Below, piece by piece: positions 33,823 through 44,564 of a DNA stretch of 64,000 nt. Within the stretch, counting starts at the first letter, position 1. Each line of letters opens with the position of its first letter. The notes beneath the pieces are model-generated. The model searched no databases. It worked only from the letters and a program-made list of their open reading frames with translations, and was not told the origin of the DNA. A program made the translations under genes and the position numbers. Where the stretch lies: the NCBI GenBank assembly GCA_963921195.1, contig OY992536.1:287823530-287887529 (forward strand), in the 5' to 3' direction. This stretch comes from Pegoplata infirma. Lineage: Eukaryota > Arthropoda > Insecta > Diptera > Anthomyiidae.

Positions 33823-34503
33823 CACAGAAAAAAATAACAAGGAACATTTTTTAATTAAAAGATTTAATAGAATTCAAAATTTGATATAATTAAAATGTTT
33901 AATTGTTTTGTATGTAAACATCTCTGATTTTTTTTTGCATGCAATACAAAGCAGAAAAAGTGAAAATATATTTTTATAAAGATTAAATTAATGAAAATGC
34001 GTTTTTATCAAATTTATATCTGAATCGGTATTAATTTTGTTATTTAAAAAGAACGAGAACAATTGAAATTGAATAAATAAATGAAAAAAGTGAATATTAG
34101 TATAAAAATAAAACAAAGAAGATCCACAAGAAGATCTTGGTAAACGGCAAACAACAACGGAGGAAAATGACACAAAAATCTAATCAAACACATTTTTGAT
34201 GCTTTAAATATTTATTTATTATATTTAATAAGTTTTTATTTTGTTAATAATAAACACATTTTTGTTTTTAATTCATATTTGTTTTTTTTTTTTTTAATGG
34301 GCGTAATTTTGTACTGATTTTGAGCAATAATTTTTATTAATTTGTTTAATACTATTAATTACTTTTTTAATTATTTTCAGTTTTAAATTTTTATTAAATT
34401 TGTTAATTACTATTATCATTTTTTTAATTAGAGCAAATCTAATTAACATTTTAATCGATATGAGCAATTTTTAATCAAAACTCATTTTTTATTTTTTTGT
34501 GTG
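33823..34503. mobile_element. 681-bp MITE, CACAGAAAAAAATAA ends, TA duplication
   Basis: The left end CACAGAAAAAAATAAC and the right end TTATTTTTTTGTGTG (34489-34503) form an imperfect inverted repeat. TA flanks both sides (33821-33822 and 34504-34505). The interior is rich in TTTAATTA and its reverse. It is the same end type as 36602-38276. Confidence 0.65.
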
Positions 34504-34509
34504 TAAGAT

Positions 34510-35160
34510 CAAAAGAAATCATTGCCTTGGTGAAGTTTTAATTTTAAAGTTTTTGTTTGTGTAAAAAAAAAACTTTTTTTTTAAATTTAAGTAGGTACTT
34601 CCGTTTTAAAATACTCCCAAAAGTTCTTTAATGATGTAGCAAGAACTGAAAAAGGATTAAGATGATATAGTGTTACACCAAGTCATTAATTTGCTTATGA
34701 CAACTACACCTGTTTGTAGGGTAATATTGCAGGATGTTAACGGAAGTTGGCAAACTAACCCTAAAAATCAGTTTAAAATAATGGTCGTCCCTGGTCGGAC
34801 TTGCAAAGATAGAATAAAATATATTTTCTCCAATTCTACAAAGTTACAAAATACTTTGCAAAGTATTTTACAAAGTATTTTGCGGTTTTGAAAGGCGTGA
34901 CAAACAGATAGTGACACCGAACAGCGTTAAGAAAAGGAAAGGGGCTAACGTCTGATGGATTAAATATGAATTTTCAACCATGGTTTCATTAGAGCTGCTT
35001 ACTGAAATGAAAAAATACTTTGACCAGCCTCTACTGAACAGTTCAATGCATTTTTCTATCATGACATCAGCAAAATAAGGTCGTTCATCAGGCGTTCGAA
35101 GTAATTTGGTTTCGACCCTCATAAAGCTGCTTTAAGTGTAAATATAGTTCACATCACCAA
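34510..35160. other. Non-coding region, no gene supported
   Basis: A short triple repeat AAAGTATTTTA.AAAGTATTTTGC lies at 34855-34885. The minus-strand frame 34868-35122 is not recognised. Its right part adjoins the mariner relic and may be flanking sequence of that element. Confidence 0.35.
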
Positions 35161-35164
35161 GGTA

Positions 35165-36130
35165 CGAGGGTTGCCTTTTATATTTCGGGATTGGGCAACG
35201 CCAGTTTCTGTCATCTGACAAAAGACCTTCCTATAGTAAAGTTTGACATTTTTGACAATATAAGTACTCAGATTGATTTGACGTACGAACGCTATTTGTG
35301 TTGTTTTTTCCATTTCGATTAAGGTACCTCCAAACATTAATTTTAAACATATCAAACTCTTTATCAGGTGTTTATGATCGGAAATAAAATGGAGTTATTG
35401 GGTACCAAATCAGAACTATGCGGCAGATGATTTATTAAATCGATGTTGTGAGTGCTCAAAAAGCCCCTAGTCTGAGCCAATGTGTGCGAGCTCGTATTGT
35501 CGTTGTGGAATGATTTGGCTGTTAGTTTTTAAGTATTTCTCCGAAGACTTGTGGTAAACAATTGGTTGTGTACAGTTCAGAATTGGCCATTCTACGTTGC
35601 AGAAATGGCACGACTCAGAAAGGTCCAGTATTTCCAAAACAAACAGGCGTCCAATTGCTTTGAAGTGCTTCAAGGGTCGAAGTTCGAGTCCGAATAACTT
35701 TTGTTAAGTTTTACCCGTCTTGACAGACCCATATAGTCGACTGCTGTTTACTTTCGGGCCCATACGCGGAGATCCCCGATTCGTCACCTGTCACGATGTC
35801 ATACACATGTTTCGTGGCATTGCGATCGTATTTTTTGTTCACTTCTTGCGATCACTTGACACGAGAATTTTTTGAGCTATTGTCAAGTTATTATTATTAT
35901 AAAATGGGTACCGGTCCTACTAATATTTTAGGTTACCTAAATATCACGATAAGTTAAATGGCGATCTTTCAATATCAGTTCACTCACATCATCAATGTTT
36001 TTCGGAACAACAACCGATTTTGGACGACCTTCACGAAATTCGTCAGTAAACCATCGATAAACACTGATCCTTGATGGTGCTTTATCGCTAAAAATCGAAT
36101 TGAGTTAATCGATGCATAGCGAATTTTTCT
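35165..36130 (-). pseudogene. Broken mariner-type transposase
   Basis: Read on the minus strand, scattered pieces match mariner transposases. Near 36030-36070 is the end of the N-terminal DNA-binding domain (APSRISVYRW, then DEFREGRPKSVVVP, with the linking residues missing). Near 35790 is TGDES, which carries one of the catalytic acids, followed by QQSTIWV. Frameshifts, stops and an unrelated AT-rich piece near 35890-35935 separate the blocks. CGAGGGTTGCC after TA at 35163 may be one terminal repeat; the other was not found. Family knowledge: these enzymes cut and paste at TA. This copy is inactive. Confidence 0.75.
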
Positions 36131-36439
36131 AATCTATTAGATCACATCTGATTGTGATCGTTTGGCCAGTGGACAGCAAAGCACGTTGCACAGAAAATAA
36201 GTTTTTAGTAGAACAATGCGTTCCTTTCGGTTAGTCGGAGCATAGCACTATTTCTGAATCCTTTTCGTACACTACACTATTTCTGCATCCTTTTCGTACT
36301 CGGCACTTCAGATCTTTTCTCAGTCGGCTACCAAATGCTCGGTTTATATTTACGAAATGGCTCGTTAAGTAGAACTCAACGATTTTTTTGGCAATTAAAC
36401 TGAAAACTTTGTTTCTTTTCTTTAACGTCGACGCTGCTG

Positions 36440-36599
36440 TTCTAGAAATGAAGATTTTAATTTCTTCAAAGATAATGTTGTTTAAGCCAAAAGATAGATT
36501 TGGTTTAATCAGACTTGCCATACTGCAGTCAGATCCAGAGAGAAAGCATTCAGAAATGGGTGGGATAACAAATACGACAATTATAATATGCTGCGCCAG
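36440..36599 (+). pseudogene. Jockey-like non-LTR element, upstream piece
   Basis: The frame SSKIMLFKPKD (about 36455-36495) and AVRSREKAFRNGW (about 36527-36565) ending in YNMLRQ matches the region just before the reverse-transcriptase domain of Jockey-clade ORF2. A frame change separates the two pieces. The TIR element at 36602-38276 interrupts it, and the reading resumes at 38279. Confidence 0.6.
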
Positions 36600-36601
36600 T
36601 A

Positions 36602-38276
36602 CACAGAAAAAAATAAAAAAATTATTTGATTAAGTTTTTAATACTATCACTGTTGCCAAGTTGGAGGTTTTCCCGCTAAATCTAGTGGTTTTTGTTTGGG
36701 TTTAGCGGGGGAAAATTGGTTTTAGCGGAAATGGTGCTTTAGCGGGAAAATCTAGCGCTTTTTTTTGGATTTAGTGTAGTGTTTGGGGTCCGGGAATTCC
36801 CGGGTCGGATTTCCCGGGAATTCCCGGGAAAAGACTGACGGGAATTCCCGGGAATTTTTTTGATTTTTCCCGGGAAATCCGGGAATTTTATATAATAAAC
36901 CATTTTAAATAAAAAATGTTTATTTTAATTAAATTTTTTATATTTTTTTTACATACAGGTATAACTACATTTGCTATTTTTTGTATTTTTTCTATTTAGA
37001 AGAACAGTGCAAATATATATTCATAGGAAAACTGACCAAGTGTAAAAAGTATGGCAATGTCATGAAAAAAATTAAAAAGTCAAAAAATATACGTCGGGTA
37101 ATGATAATTTTGTTAAGACTGTCAAAAAATAAAAAAATTTTGAACCTAGAATTTACATTTCCAAAACAAATATTAAAAATGCTGCCAACTATATTAGTTC
37201 TAGCACGAATAACGCAATTTTAATTTTTTTTGCAATTTTTAGTTATTTTTTGCGATTTTTTGGGAAAAAAAGCTGCAATATTTTTTTTTTTTTTTATGTA
37301 TTTCAGGATTTTTAACTTTTATTTTTTGATTTTTTATGTTTTAATTAATTATTTATCTGTAATAAAGTTGTTTTTAATAAAAAGTTGGTCAAATTTTAAT
37401 GTTTTTTATGATTTATATTAATAAATTTATTTCCCGGGAATCCCGGGAAATAAATTATTTTTTTCCCGTTTCCCGGGAAATTGAAAAGTCCGGGAATTCC
37501 CAAACACTAATTTAGTGGGAAAAATTTAGATGTTTTTTTCCAATTTTTCTTTTTTTTCAATCGAAAACGCCAAGTTTGTCGAATTTTAGCGCTTTTTTTG
37601 TAACTAAGCGGGAGAATTTTATATTTTTCTTTTTTTGTCAATCAAAAATGCCAAGTTTTCCGGTTTTCAGCGCTTTTTTTTCGTAATTTAGCGGGATTAA
37701 ATTTTAAATTTTCCCCGCTAAATTTATTTTTAAAATTTAGATGTTTTTGGTTAAAAATAGTTGGTGAATACTATTGAGTAAAAAATTACTCAATTTTGCA
37801 CCAGTAAACGATTTATTAGTATTGAGTAAATTTTTAATACAAATTTATAATGTTTGAAAATAATTTGAGTAAATTTTTTAATTGACACAATTAAAAATTT
37901 ACTCAAAATTTACCTTTTTTTTTTTTTTTTTTTAAGTTTAAAAAAGTTTAATATTTAAAAAAAAAAAAAGCTTGTTTTTTCAAACTTTACCAATCATATT
38001 TCTGTTTCAAAAACATAGGAAAATTTTATAAAGACGATTACAAACTTTCATATACATATACAAAAAACTATAAACTAAACGAGAATTCAAAAACTATGAG
38101 ATTTAAAAAAAAAATAAAAAACTATTAAATTTTTATTAAATTATTTATTTAAACTGTTTTTAAAATTTTGAGGTAAATTTTTCATTGCGCCAATTAAAAA
38201 ATTACTTAATTTTTGTTTTTAAATTTAAACAAGTGATTACTCAAATTTGTTTCCTCCATATTTTTTTTTTTCTGTG
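36602..38276. mobile_element. 1.7-kb TIR element with ACACAG ends, containing a nested hAT-like element
   Basis: CACAGAAAAAAATAA (36602) and TTTTTTTTTTCTGTG (to 38276) are inverted, with TA outside each. Inside are TTTAGCGGG/AGCGCTTTTTTT repeats (36650-36768 and 37518-37730), which read as one block if the hAT-like insertion is removed. TTGAGTAAATTTTT/AAAAATTTACTCAA repeats follow. It splits a Jockey-like relic. Keeping one TA would put a stop at that junction, so the true target duplication is uncertain. Confidence 0.6.
36777..37509. mobile_element. 733-bp hAT-like element with CCCGGGAATTCCCGGG arrays
   Basis: The ends TAGTGTTTGGG and CCCAAACACTA are inverted. The octamer ATTTAGTG flanks both sides exactly (36769-36776 and 37510-37517). 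The subterminal regions are packed with CCCGGGAATTCCCGGG-like palindromes, the only strongly GC-rich sequence of the neighbourhood. No transposase is present; the two short frames inside are AT-rich and unrecognised. Confidence 0.85.
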
Positions 38277-38278
38277 TA

Positions 38279-39415
38279 GGCGAGAACCAATTGTGCCAAG
38301 GTACTAAAACTTGAGAAGCATTTCTACGAACAGCGTCTTCGTGCCAAAGTTATTTCTACCCCTCGGGGTAGTAACAGCTTTGAGACATTTGTAAAAAGAG
38401 TAAGGGGCAATGCCAGTTCTACTATCCCGACTTTTACAAAGGATGACCAAGTGTTCACTGACACCGTTGATAAGGCTAACCTTTTTGTTGGATTATTTTC
38501 AAGAAATTCGTTCTTGCCGGAAGACGATCAACCACTGTCAGAACTTGAAAGAGTGTCCAGTACTTATACTCAAGATATTTTTTCGAGATCTTGCAGTTAA
38601 AAGGCTACTTGAGGATCTCAACATAAATAAGTCACCGGGACCCGATGGCATACCGGTAATAAAGCAGTGCTAATCAGAGTAAGCTCGCCCAGTGCAAAAG
38701 ATATTCAGCTTTTCGTTGCCCAAGGGTATGCACCTTTCCTGCTGGAAGGTGGTCAACGTCAAACCAACCTCTAAAAAGGGTTTCGTCTTCGAACCCTGAC
38801 ATCTATCGCCTGATATGAATTTGTTCTAAGCTCTCGAAGGTAATGAAGAGCATGGTAAATCTCCATCTTGTTTGCCATCTTGAGTCAAACTCACTTTCCA
38901 GTGACCGTCAGTATGGCTTCCGTAGACGTCGTGCTACAGGAAATCTGATGGCGGCCCTTTCAGAACGTTAGAGTCTTTTCATTCACGAATTAGGTGCAAG
39001 TAAGGTGTTTGCCAAAGACATATTAAAGAAGACGTACTACGCTCGAAAGTGGATGAACCCTCTGGAAATAAGCTAACACGGTAGAATATTTGCCGTCGTT
39101 TGCTTTGATAAATTCATTCGCTTTCCAAAATTTCACTAATACACACTCGTATTTCCAACAAAATCACTAATACTTTCACGTTTTTCGTATTTAGAATTGC
39201 GGAGAAACAAATATAATTGACAAATGTTCATGAAAGTTACCTTACTTGTATTTTAGTGAATGGGCAAATTTAAGTCCTGGAACGATTGGACACCCATTGG
39301 TGTTTGCTTTGAATATTTCTAACAAGGATGCTACAACTCCGCTATAGCGGAGTTGAAGCATTCTTAATTCCCAAACCTTTCTATCGCGTGTGGCACGACG
39401 AACTTGTATCGAGAC
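38279..39415 (+). pseudogene. Jockey-like non-LTR reverse transcriptase, broken
   Basis: Successive plus-strand pieces match a Jockey-clade ORF2: ARTNCAKVLKLEKHF at 38280, an ANLFVGLFSRNS block near 38480, the RT-domain motif NKSPGPDGIP at 38625, then CSKLSKV/RQYGFRRR-like remnants near 38825-38940 and RVWHDELVSR at 39385-39412. Frameshifts occur near 38570 and 38670. 39050-39370 is poorly recognisable. It is interrupted at 39416 by a hAT-like MITE and continues at 39841. Confidence 0.7.
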
Positions 39416-39832
39416 TAGAGATGGGCGCGTGAGTAAATTTTGACTCACGCACGCTCACGAATAAAAATATCGCTCACGAAATAATCACGCTCACGAAGAC
39501 TCACGAAATCAAAATAAACAAATTTTTATTTTACTTTTTTCGATTTCTTGCACAAAAAGAATTTAAATTCCTAAGAACAATCATAAACATTTATTTAAAT
39601 TGCAATTTGGTATTAATTACCCTCTGAATTTAATATGACGATGATTTTCTTACTTGTTTTCTGTTTCAGACAGAACAAAATAATCACGCAAACTCACGTG
39701 AAAAAAATTACTCACGCACGCTCACGCACGAAACAGTTTTTTCTAATCACGCGCACATCACGTGAGTAGAAATAAATTTCACTCACGATCACGCGTAAAT
39801 CACGAAAAATTCGTGGCACGCGCGCATATCTA
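39416..39832. mobile_element. 417-bp hAT-like MITE inside the Jockey-like relic
   Basis: TAGAGATGGGCGCGTG (39416) and CGCGCGCATATCTA (to 39832) are inverted ends. The flanking octamers ATCGAGAC (39408-39415) and ATCTAAAC (39833-39840) agree at six of eight positions. Removing the element plus one octamer brings the two sides of the Jockey-like reading into one frame, which independently confirms the boundaries. The interior is dense in CACTCACG/CGTGAGT repeats. Confidence 0.85.
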
Positions 39833-39840
39833 ATCTAAAC

Positions 39841-40020
39841 TTATTGCTTTTGGTGTCGGTGAGGATTTTTCTCGATTTACATTGAGTTTCCTCAGAGACC
39901 GAAGTATACGTGTCGTTGTAGATGGGGTCTCATCTGAGGTCAGGGTACCGCAAGGTTCTGTTCTTTCTCCTTCTCTTTCGTCGATCTCTTATATTTTACA
40001 AAGAAACCTAGTAATCTTAT
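39841..40020 (+). pseudogene. Jockey-like reverse transcriptase, continuation
   Basis: It resumes with LIAFGVGEDFSRF, FLRDRSIRVVVDG and the conserved VPQGSVLSP (about 39946-39975) just before the catalytic region. The reading then fails, and the YADD-type block is missing. 40020-40167 links it to a different non-LTR element. Confidence 0.75.
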
Positions 40021-40167
40021 ATACCAAATTAAAAGTCTTTGAAAAACCTATCTACGTGTGTAACGAACGTGACTTTAAAATAACAATACCAATTTTACGA
40101 CCGATTTTGATATCAAGAAGGTGTCTGATTGACACCTTGCATAGACATATTGGTACATTTTCCCTAG

Positions 40168-41718
40168 CGGCGCAAGTTAAATACGGTCAAAGTCATCGCC
40201 AACATTGCAGCATCATGTCCGGATATAGCTGAAGTGGTAAACGCGATAAGATCACTCAAGAGCAACAAACCTCCAGGCTTAGATGGTATCTCACCAGAAC
40301 TTCTGAAAGCCGACCCGCATATTAGTGCTCAGATAATCCTACCCCTTATCTCAGAGTTCTGGGTAACTGAGGCAATACCCCACGAGCTAAAAGAAAGTGT
40401 AATTGTTAAACTACCAAAGAAAGGTGACCTCAAAGATCGAAACAACTGGCGAGGAATTACACTGCTCAGCATGATTAACAAAGTAATAGCTCATGTCATT
40501 ACCAAACGAATTTCGGACGTAGTAACACCAACACTAAGAAATGAACAGGCAGGCTTTAGACCACATAAGTCTTGTATTGATCACGTTAACAGCCTTAGGG
40601 TTATAGTAGAGCAGTCGGCCGAATGGAGCTCTTCATTATATTTATGCTTTATCGATTTTGAAAAAGCATTTGACACATTAGATCACAACATCATATGGAG
40701 TGCGTTAATAAGCAAAGGTGTTCCGATGAAGCTAATCGCCCTTATTAAAAGCCTTTATTACCAAGCAAGTTGCCGAATCCTGCATGAGGGTAAACTTAGC
40801 AATCAAATTAGAGTCGGTATTGGCGTACGACAAGGTTGTGTCTTGTCGCCACTACTCTTCAACATTGTTCTTGACAACATTATGACTAAGGCAATGCATG
40901 GGGGCAGAGGCATAAGATGGGGTCTCCATGGAAACTTGTGTGATCTGGATTACGCAGACGATATTTGTATAATGACACATAGTTTTGATGATATGTCGGC
41001 TAAACTGCAACAACTAATGGTTGTTACTGAAGAAGCTGGTCTGAAGATAAATATCGGAAAAACTAAAACTTTGCGTGTTAATGAATCTAGACAGGATAAA
41101 TTCCATATAAACAACCACGAGTTGGAAGACGTTCACTCGTTTTGCTACTTGGGCAGTATTTTAACAAAAACTGGTGGTTCGTCAGAAGATATAGAAAACC
41201 GAGTAGTTAAAGCCAGGCAAACCTTTGGTAGATTAAAATCCATTTGGAGCTCGCAAACGTTATCCCGGCGAGTGAAACTTAAAATCTTTGAATCAAATGT
41301 GAAATCAATTCTACTCTACGGCTGCGAAACATGGAACGCAGCACCACGAGACATCCAAAAGCTGCAAGTGTTTGTCAACCAATGCCTCCGCAGAATAATG
41401 CGTATCTTTTGGCCTAATATAATAAACAACAATATATCATGGACCGAAACCAATCAAATACCAATCGCAACAGAAATAAAAAAACGAAAGTGGAACTGGA
41501 TCGGTCACATCCTACGAAGACCCCCAAATGACATCACCAGAAACGCCATAGACTGGAATCCACAGGGTAACCGTAGAACATGTCGACCTGCGCACACATG
41601 GAGACGACAAATCGTCATCGAAGCTGCTGCTATTGATAAAAGTTGGGGCGAAATAAAATTCCTTGCCCAAGATAAATCACGCTGGAACGTATTTGTTAAG
41701 GCCCTATGCTCCTTATAG
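40168..41718 (+). CDS. Non-LTR retrotransposon reverse transcriptase, 5'-truncated but open
   Basis: The frame is open for 516 codons after a TAG at 40165-40167. No ATG suits its start; the first initiator-like codon is GTG at 40234. It opens inside the reverse-transcriptase domain: SLKSNKPPGLDGIS, LCFIDFEKAFD near residue 161, GVRQGCVLSPLLFN near 221 and catalytic YADD at 262-265. The thumb region has CYLGSILTKTGGSSEDIENR, and the C-terminal domain has KWNWIGHILRR near 443. The apurinic endonuclease domain is absent, as expected from 5' truncation during target-primed reverse transcription. The YADD and C-terminal style suggest an RTE/CR1-related clade, not the Jockey type of its neighbour; the clade is not resolved by eye. 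Lack of stops suggests a younger copy than those around it. Confidence 0.88.
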   Translation, partial: RRKLNTVKVIANIAASCPDIAEVVNAIRSLKSNKPPGLDGISPELLKADPHISAQIILPLISEFWVTEAIPHELKESVIVKLPKKGDLKDRNNWRGITLLSMINKVIAHVITKRISDVVTPTLRNEQAGFRPHKSCIDHVNSLRVIVEQSAEWSSSLYLCFIDFEKAFDTLDHNIIWSALISKGVPMKLIALIKSLYYQASCRILHEGKLSNQIRVGIGVRQGCVLSPLLFNIVLDNIMTKAMHGGRGIRWGLHGNLCDLDYADDICIMTHSFDDMSAKLQQLMVVTEEAGLKINIGKTKTLRVNESRQDKFHINNHELEDVHSFCYLGSILTKTGGSSEDIENRVVKARQTFGRLKSIWSSQTLSRRVKLKIFESNVKSILLYGCETWNAAPRDIQKLQVFVNQCLRRIMRIFWPNIINNNISWTETNQIPIATEIKKRKWNWIGHILRRPPNDITRNAIDWNPQGNRRTCRPAHTWRRQIVIEAAAIDKSWGEIKFLAQDKSRWNVFVKALCSL

Positions 41719-42068
41719 GATCGACGGGAACATATATAAAATCATTGCGAATATTTTTAACAGTCTATCCATTTGCGTTATATCCTCCAAAACAAATTGA
41801 CAACTAAGAAGTCATACTGATGATAATACTATAACTGGAGGGTTTGAAACAGGTATGGGAATAACAGAAATGTCTATAATTTTTAGAATATAATTTTCGT
41901 CTACATTTTTCAGCTTAAATCCTTATAAAAATAGAATTTGAGCCCGCGCTCTTCACTTAATACAATTCTAAATATAACCGAAGAAAATTATTTTCTTCGA
42001 AGAACATTTAAAGAAAAAAATTTCCAACTATAAAGATATTTATAATTGGAAAAACTACAACTATCATA

Positions 42069-42466
42069 CACTCAAAGAATTATGTAGGTAAATTCCACTG
42101 AATATTCACTTAAAACAAATGAAATTTTATTTAAAAACCATTCCACTGTTTTTTCATTTAAAATAAAAACACATTACAGTCAATTTTTAATGTTAATTTA
42201 ATGACTAACCAAAACATTAAAAAACTAGTGAATATTCAGTTATTTTATATTGAAAAACAGTAAAACTATAGAAGAAATATTTTACTGCCGAAATTAAATG
42301 TAACAGAAAATTCGTTTTTAATACAGTAAATAATTTTTTTTAAACTACAGAAACAGTAAAAAAATTAAATCCTTTATAAAATAAGTGATTTTTCTTTTAA
42401 AATGACTTTACTGATTACTTTTTAAAATAACCTACAAACAGTTAATGACATAATTTTCTTAGTGTA
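42069..42466. mobile_element. 398-bp MITE, CACTCAAAGAATTATGT family, copy 1
   Basis: The ends CACTCAAAGAATTATGTA and the reverse complement of CATAATTTTCTTAGTG match with few changes. TA flanks both sides (42067-42068 and 42467-42468). It is nearly identical over its whole length to 43926-44319, so both moved recently. Confidence 0.85.
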
Positions 42467-42469
42467 CAT

Positions 42470-43630
42470 AAAAAATCAACTTAGAAATTCAAAAAGTGCT
42501 ACAATAACAAAAAAAAACTTATTAAGCTCCAATTTACGTAAGCACTACAATAAAACTAACGCCCCCTCCTCCTTATAACAGCAAAAGCTCCCTGGTACTA
42601 GTTTAGTGTAACTAAAACTATGTTTATATTTCATAGTTCATTTTAACGTCATTTTAAGTGACATGTGAATTTTGACAGCTGCACCTTAGGCAGGTATGGA
42701 TGGAGTAAATTGTAGCTACAACAGTTTTGGAAAATTACTTATTGTAAAGTTCGTGATTAGAAATGTGTAACTAGCAGTGTACGAGTACGTAACTGCATGG
42801 CAATTAGAAATCAACAAGAAAATCATACTAATTTCTATTTAGAACCTGGTCACAAAAAACCACCTTTCAGATTCATATACTCACTCGCATAGTACGAGTA
42901 TTTTTCAAAAACAAAAGCGGAACCTTTGTGCATCATGGGGTGGTTGCATGGACGAATGCCTGCATGAGTGAGAGGTTGTATAGTTAAATCTGTAGGGGGT
43001 CTCTGTATTTCAATCTTACAATATTGCTGTTGTTTGTGGGTTTGGATTTACTTCCGTTATATTGCCAATTTAAAATTAGTGTCGCGTGTTTTTTTTTTTT
43101 ATTCGTTATTGCGCCACACTACAAATACGCGTGAGTAAACTTTAGTTTGTGCAATTTTTATTTTTGCTGAAAAACAAATCATGTTGATTAAAACTATTTT
43201 TATTTTAGGATTTTTAATTTTATTTAATGTTTGAAGGTGTTTTACTTTTGTTGTAGTTGTTTTTAGTTTTTAGGGCGTGTAAGTGAGACGCTTTCCTGCC
43301 AAAAAGAAAATCGGTAGTTGATACACTTTATCCAAAGAGTATCCACACAATTATTACAAGGGAAAGTTAGTTAGATCTTACAAACTCATTAAAAATGGCC
43401 ATTGGTCTTCTAGTTTATAACAAAATTGTCAGTTTCTGGATATCAGAACACATGAAACAGTCGCGAAACCCTGGTTATGATGAGGAAATTTTGAAAGAAT
43501 TCAAATAGTTATTTGGGCATTTCAGTTCGAAAATATGTTTTCTTTATAACGACGCCGATGCCGTGGCAGAAATGGTAAAGAATATCATAATATTTTTTAA
43601 GAGAATAGTGTCCTGGTCACGATGGTAGAG
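42470..43630. other. Non-coding region, no gene supported
   Basis: AT-rich DNA without a recognisable frame. The right part (from about 43380) may belong to the non-LTR relic that becomes recognisable after 43680. Confidence 0.35.
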
Positions 43631-43679
43631 GGAATGGCATCTATGTACATCACAGAGCCTCTTCGTACAACACTTATGG

Positions 43680-44560
43680 CTCCATTAGAACTTCTTCTCA
43701 CCTAATTCCATTGTACATATTGGATAGGTACTTTTATACCTTCCAGGGAGTCTTGCATAGGTGTCATTCCGAGTATTAGATCCTCTATACACTTTTACAC
43801 AGATCTAAACTACACGAAAAAATGGACTTTGTAGTCTATTCAGGAAAGCTTTTGTAGAGCCTGGCTAGAAGATTGTCAGACAGTTGCAATGTAGAGATTC
43901 TGGCAGTAAAGGAAGTGGTTAACTGCACTCAAAAAATTATGTAGGTAAATTCCAGTGAATATTCACTAAAAACAAATGAAATTTTATTTAACAACCATTC
44001 CACGATTTTTTCATTTAAAATAAAAACATATTACAGTCAATTTCAAATGTTAATTTAATGACTAACCAAAACATTAAAAAACTAGTGAATATTCAGTTAT
44101 TTTGTATTGAAAAACAGTAAAACTATAGAAGAAATTTTTTACTGCCGAAATTAAATGTAACAGAAAATTCGTTTTTAATACAGTAAATTATTTTTTTTAA
44201 ACTACAACAGTAGAAAAAAAGAAATCCATAATAAAATTAATGATTTTTCTTTTAAAATAACTTTACTGATTAATTTTTAAAATAACCTACAAACAGTTAA
44301 TGTCATAATTTTCTTAGTGTGGTTAATATTCAATGTCTTGTCTACCCCCTGTCAATTACCATTCTGGCAGTCAAGCCGCGCTCAAGTTCCTGGAGTCAAT
44401 GTTCCTAAAAACAAGGTCACGTCTTTACATGAGATTATCAAGCGGTTTGACATACGTCTCATATGGGTCACAGGGACATTCCACGGAGTTGCAAAGCCAA
44501 TGATCTTGAAAGACTAGAAACTAACTTAAAGGCTCTTTTGGAGTTAAAAGTGTTGGTATG
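43680..44560 (+). pseudogene. RNase H region of a non-LTR element (I/LOA/R1 type), broken
   Basis: Pieces in shifting frames: PLEALL at 43680, an EKMDFVVYSGKL block at about 43820, SDSCNVEILAVKEVVN at 43880-43920, and after the inserted MITE FWQSSRAQVPGVNV, IIKRFDIRLIWV and a GTFHGVA block (44360-44510). This is the order of an RNase H domain: glycine-rich strand, acidic helix, DSQAA-like motif, IWVPGH-like motif. Several active-site positions are altered. It is interrupted at 43926-44319. Confidence 0.6.
43926..44319. mobile_element. 394-bp MITE, CACTCAAAGAATTATGT family, copy 2
   Basis: Same ends and interior as 42069-42466, with a handful of substitutions. It is flanked by TG on both sides instead of TA. 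It sits in the middle of the RNase H relic, so it is younger than that relic. Confidence 0.85.
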
Positions 44561-44564
44561 CCTC

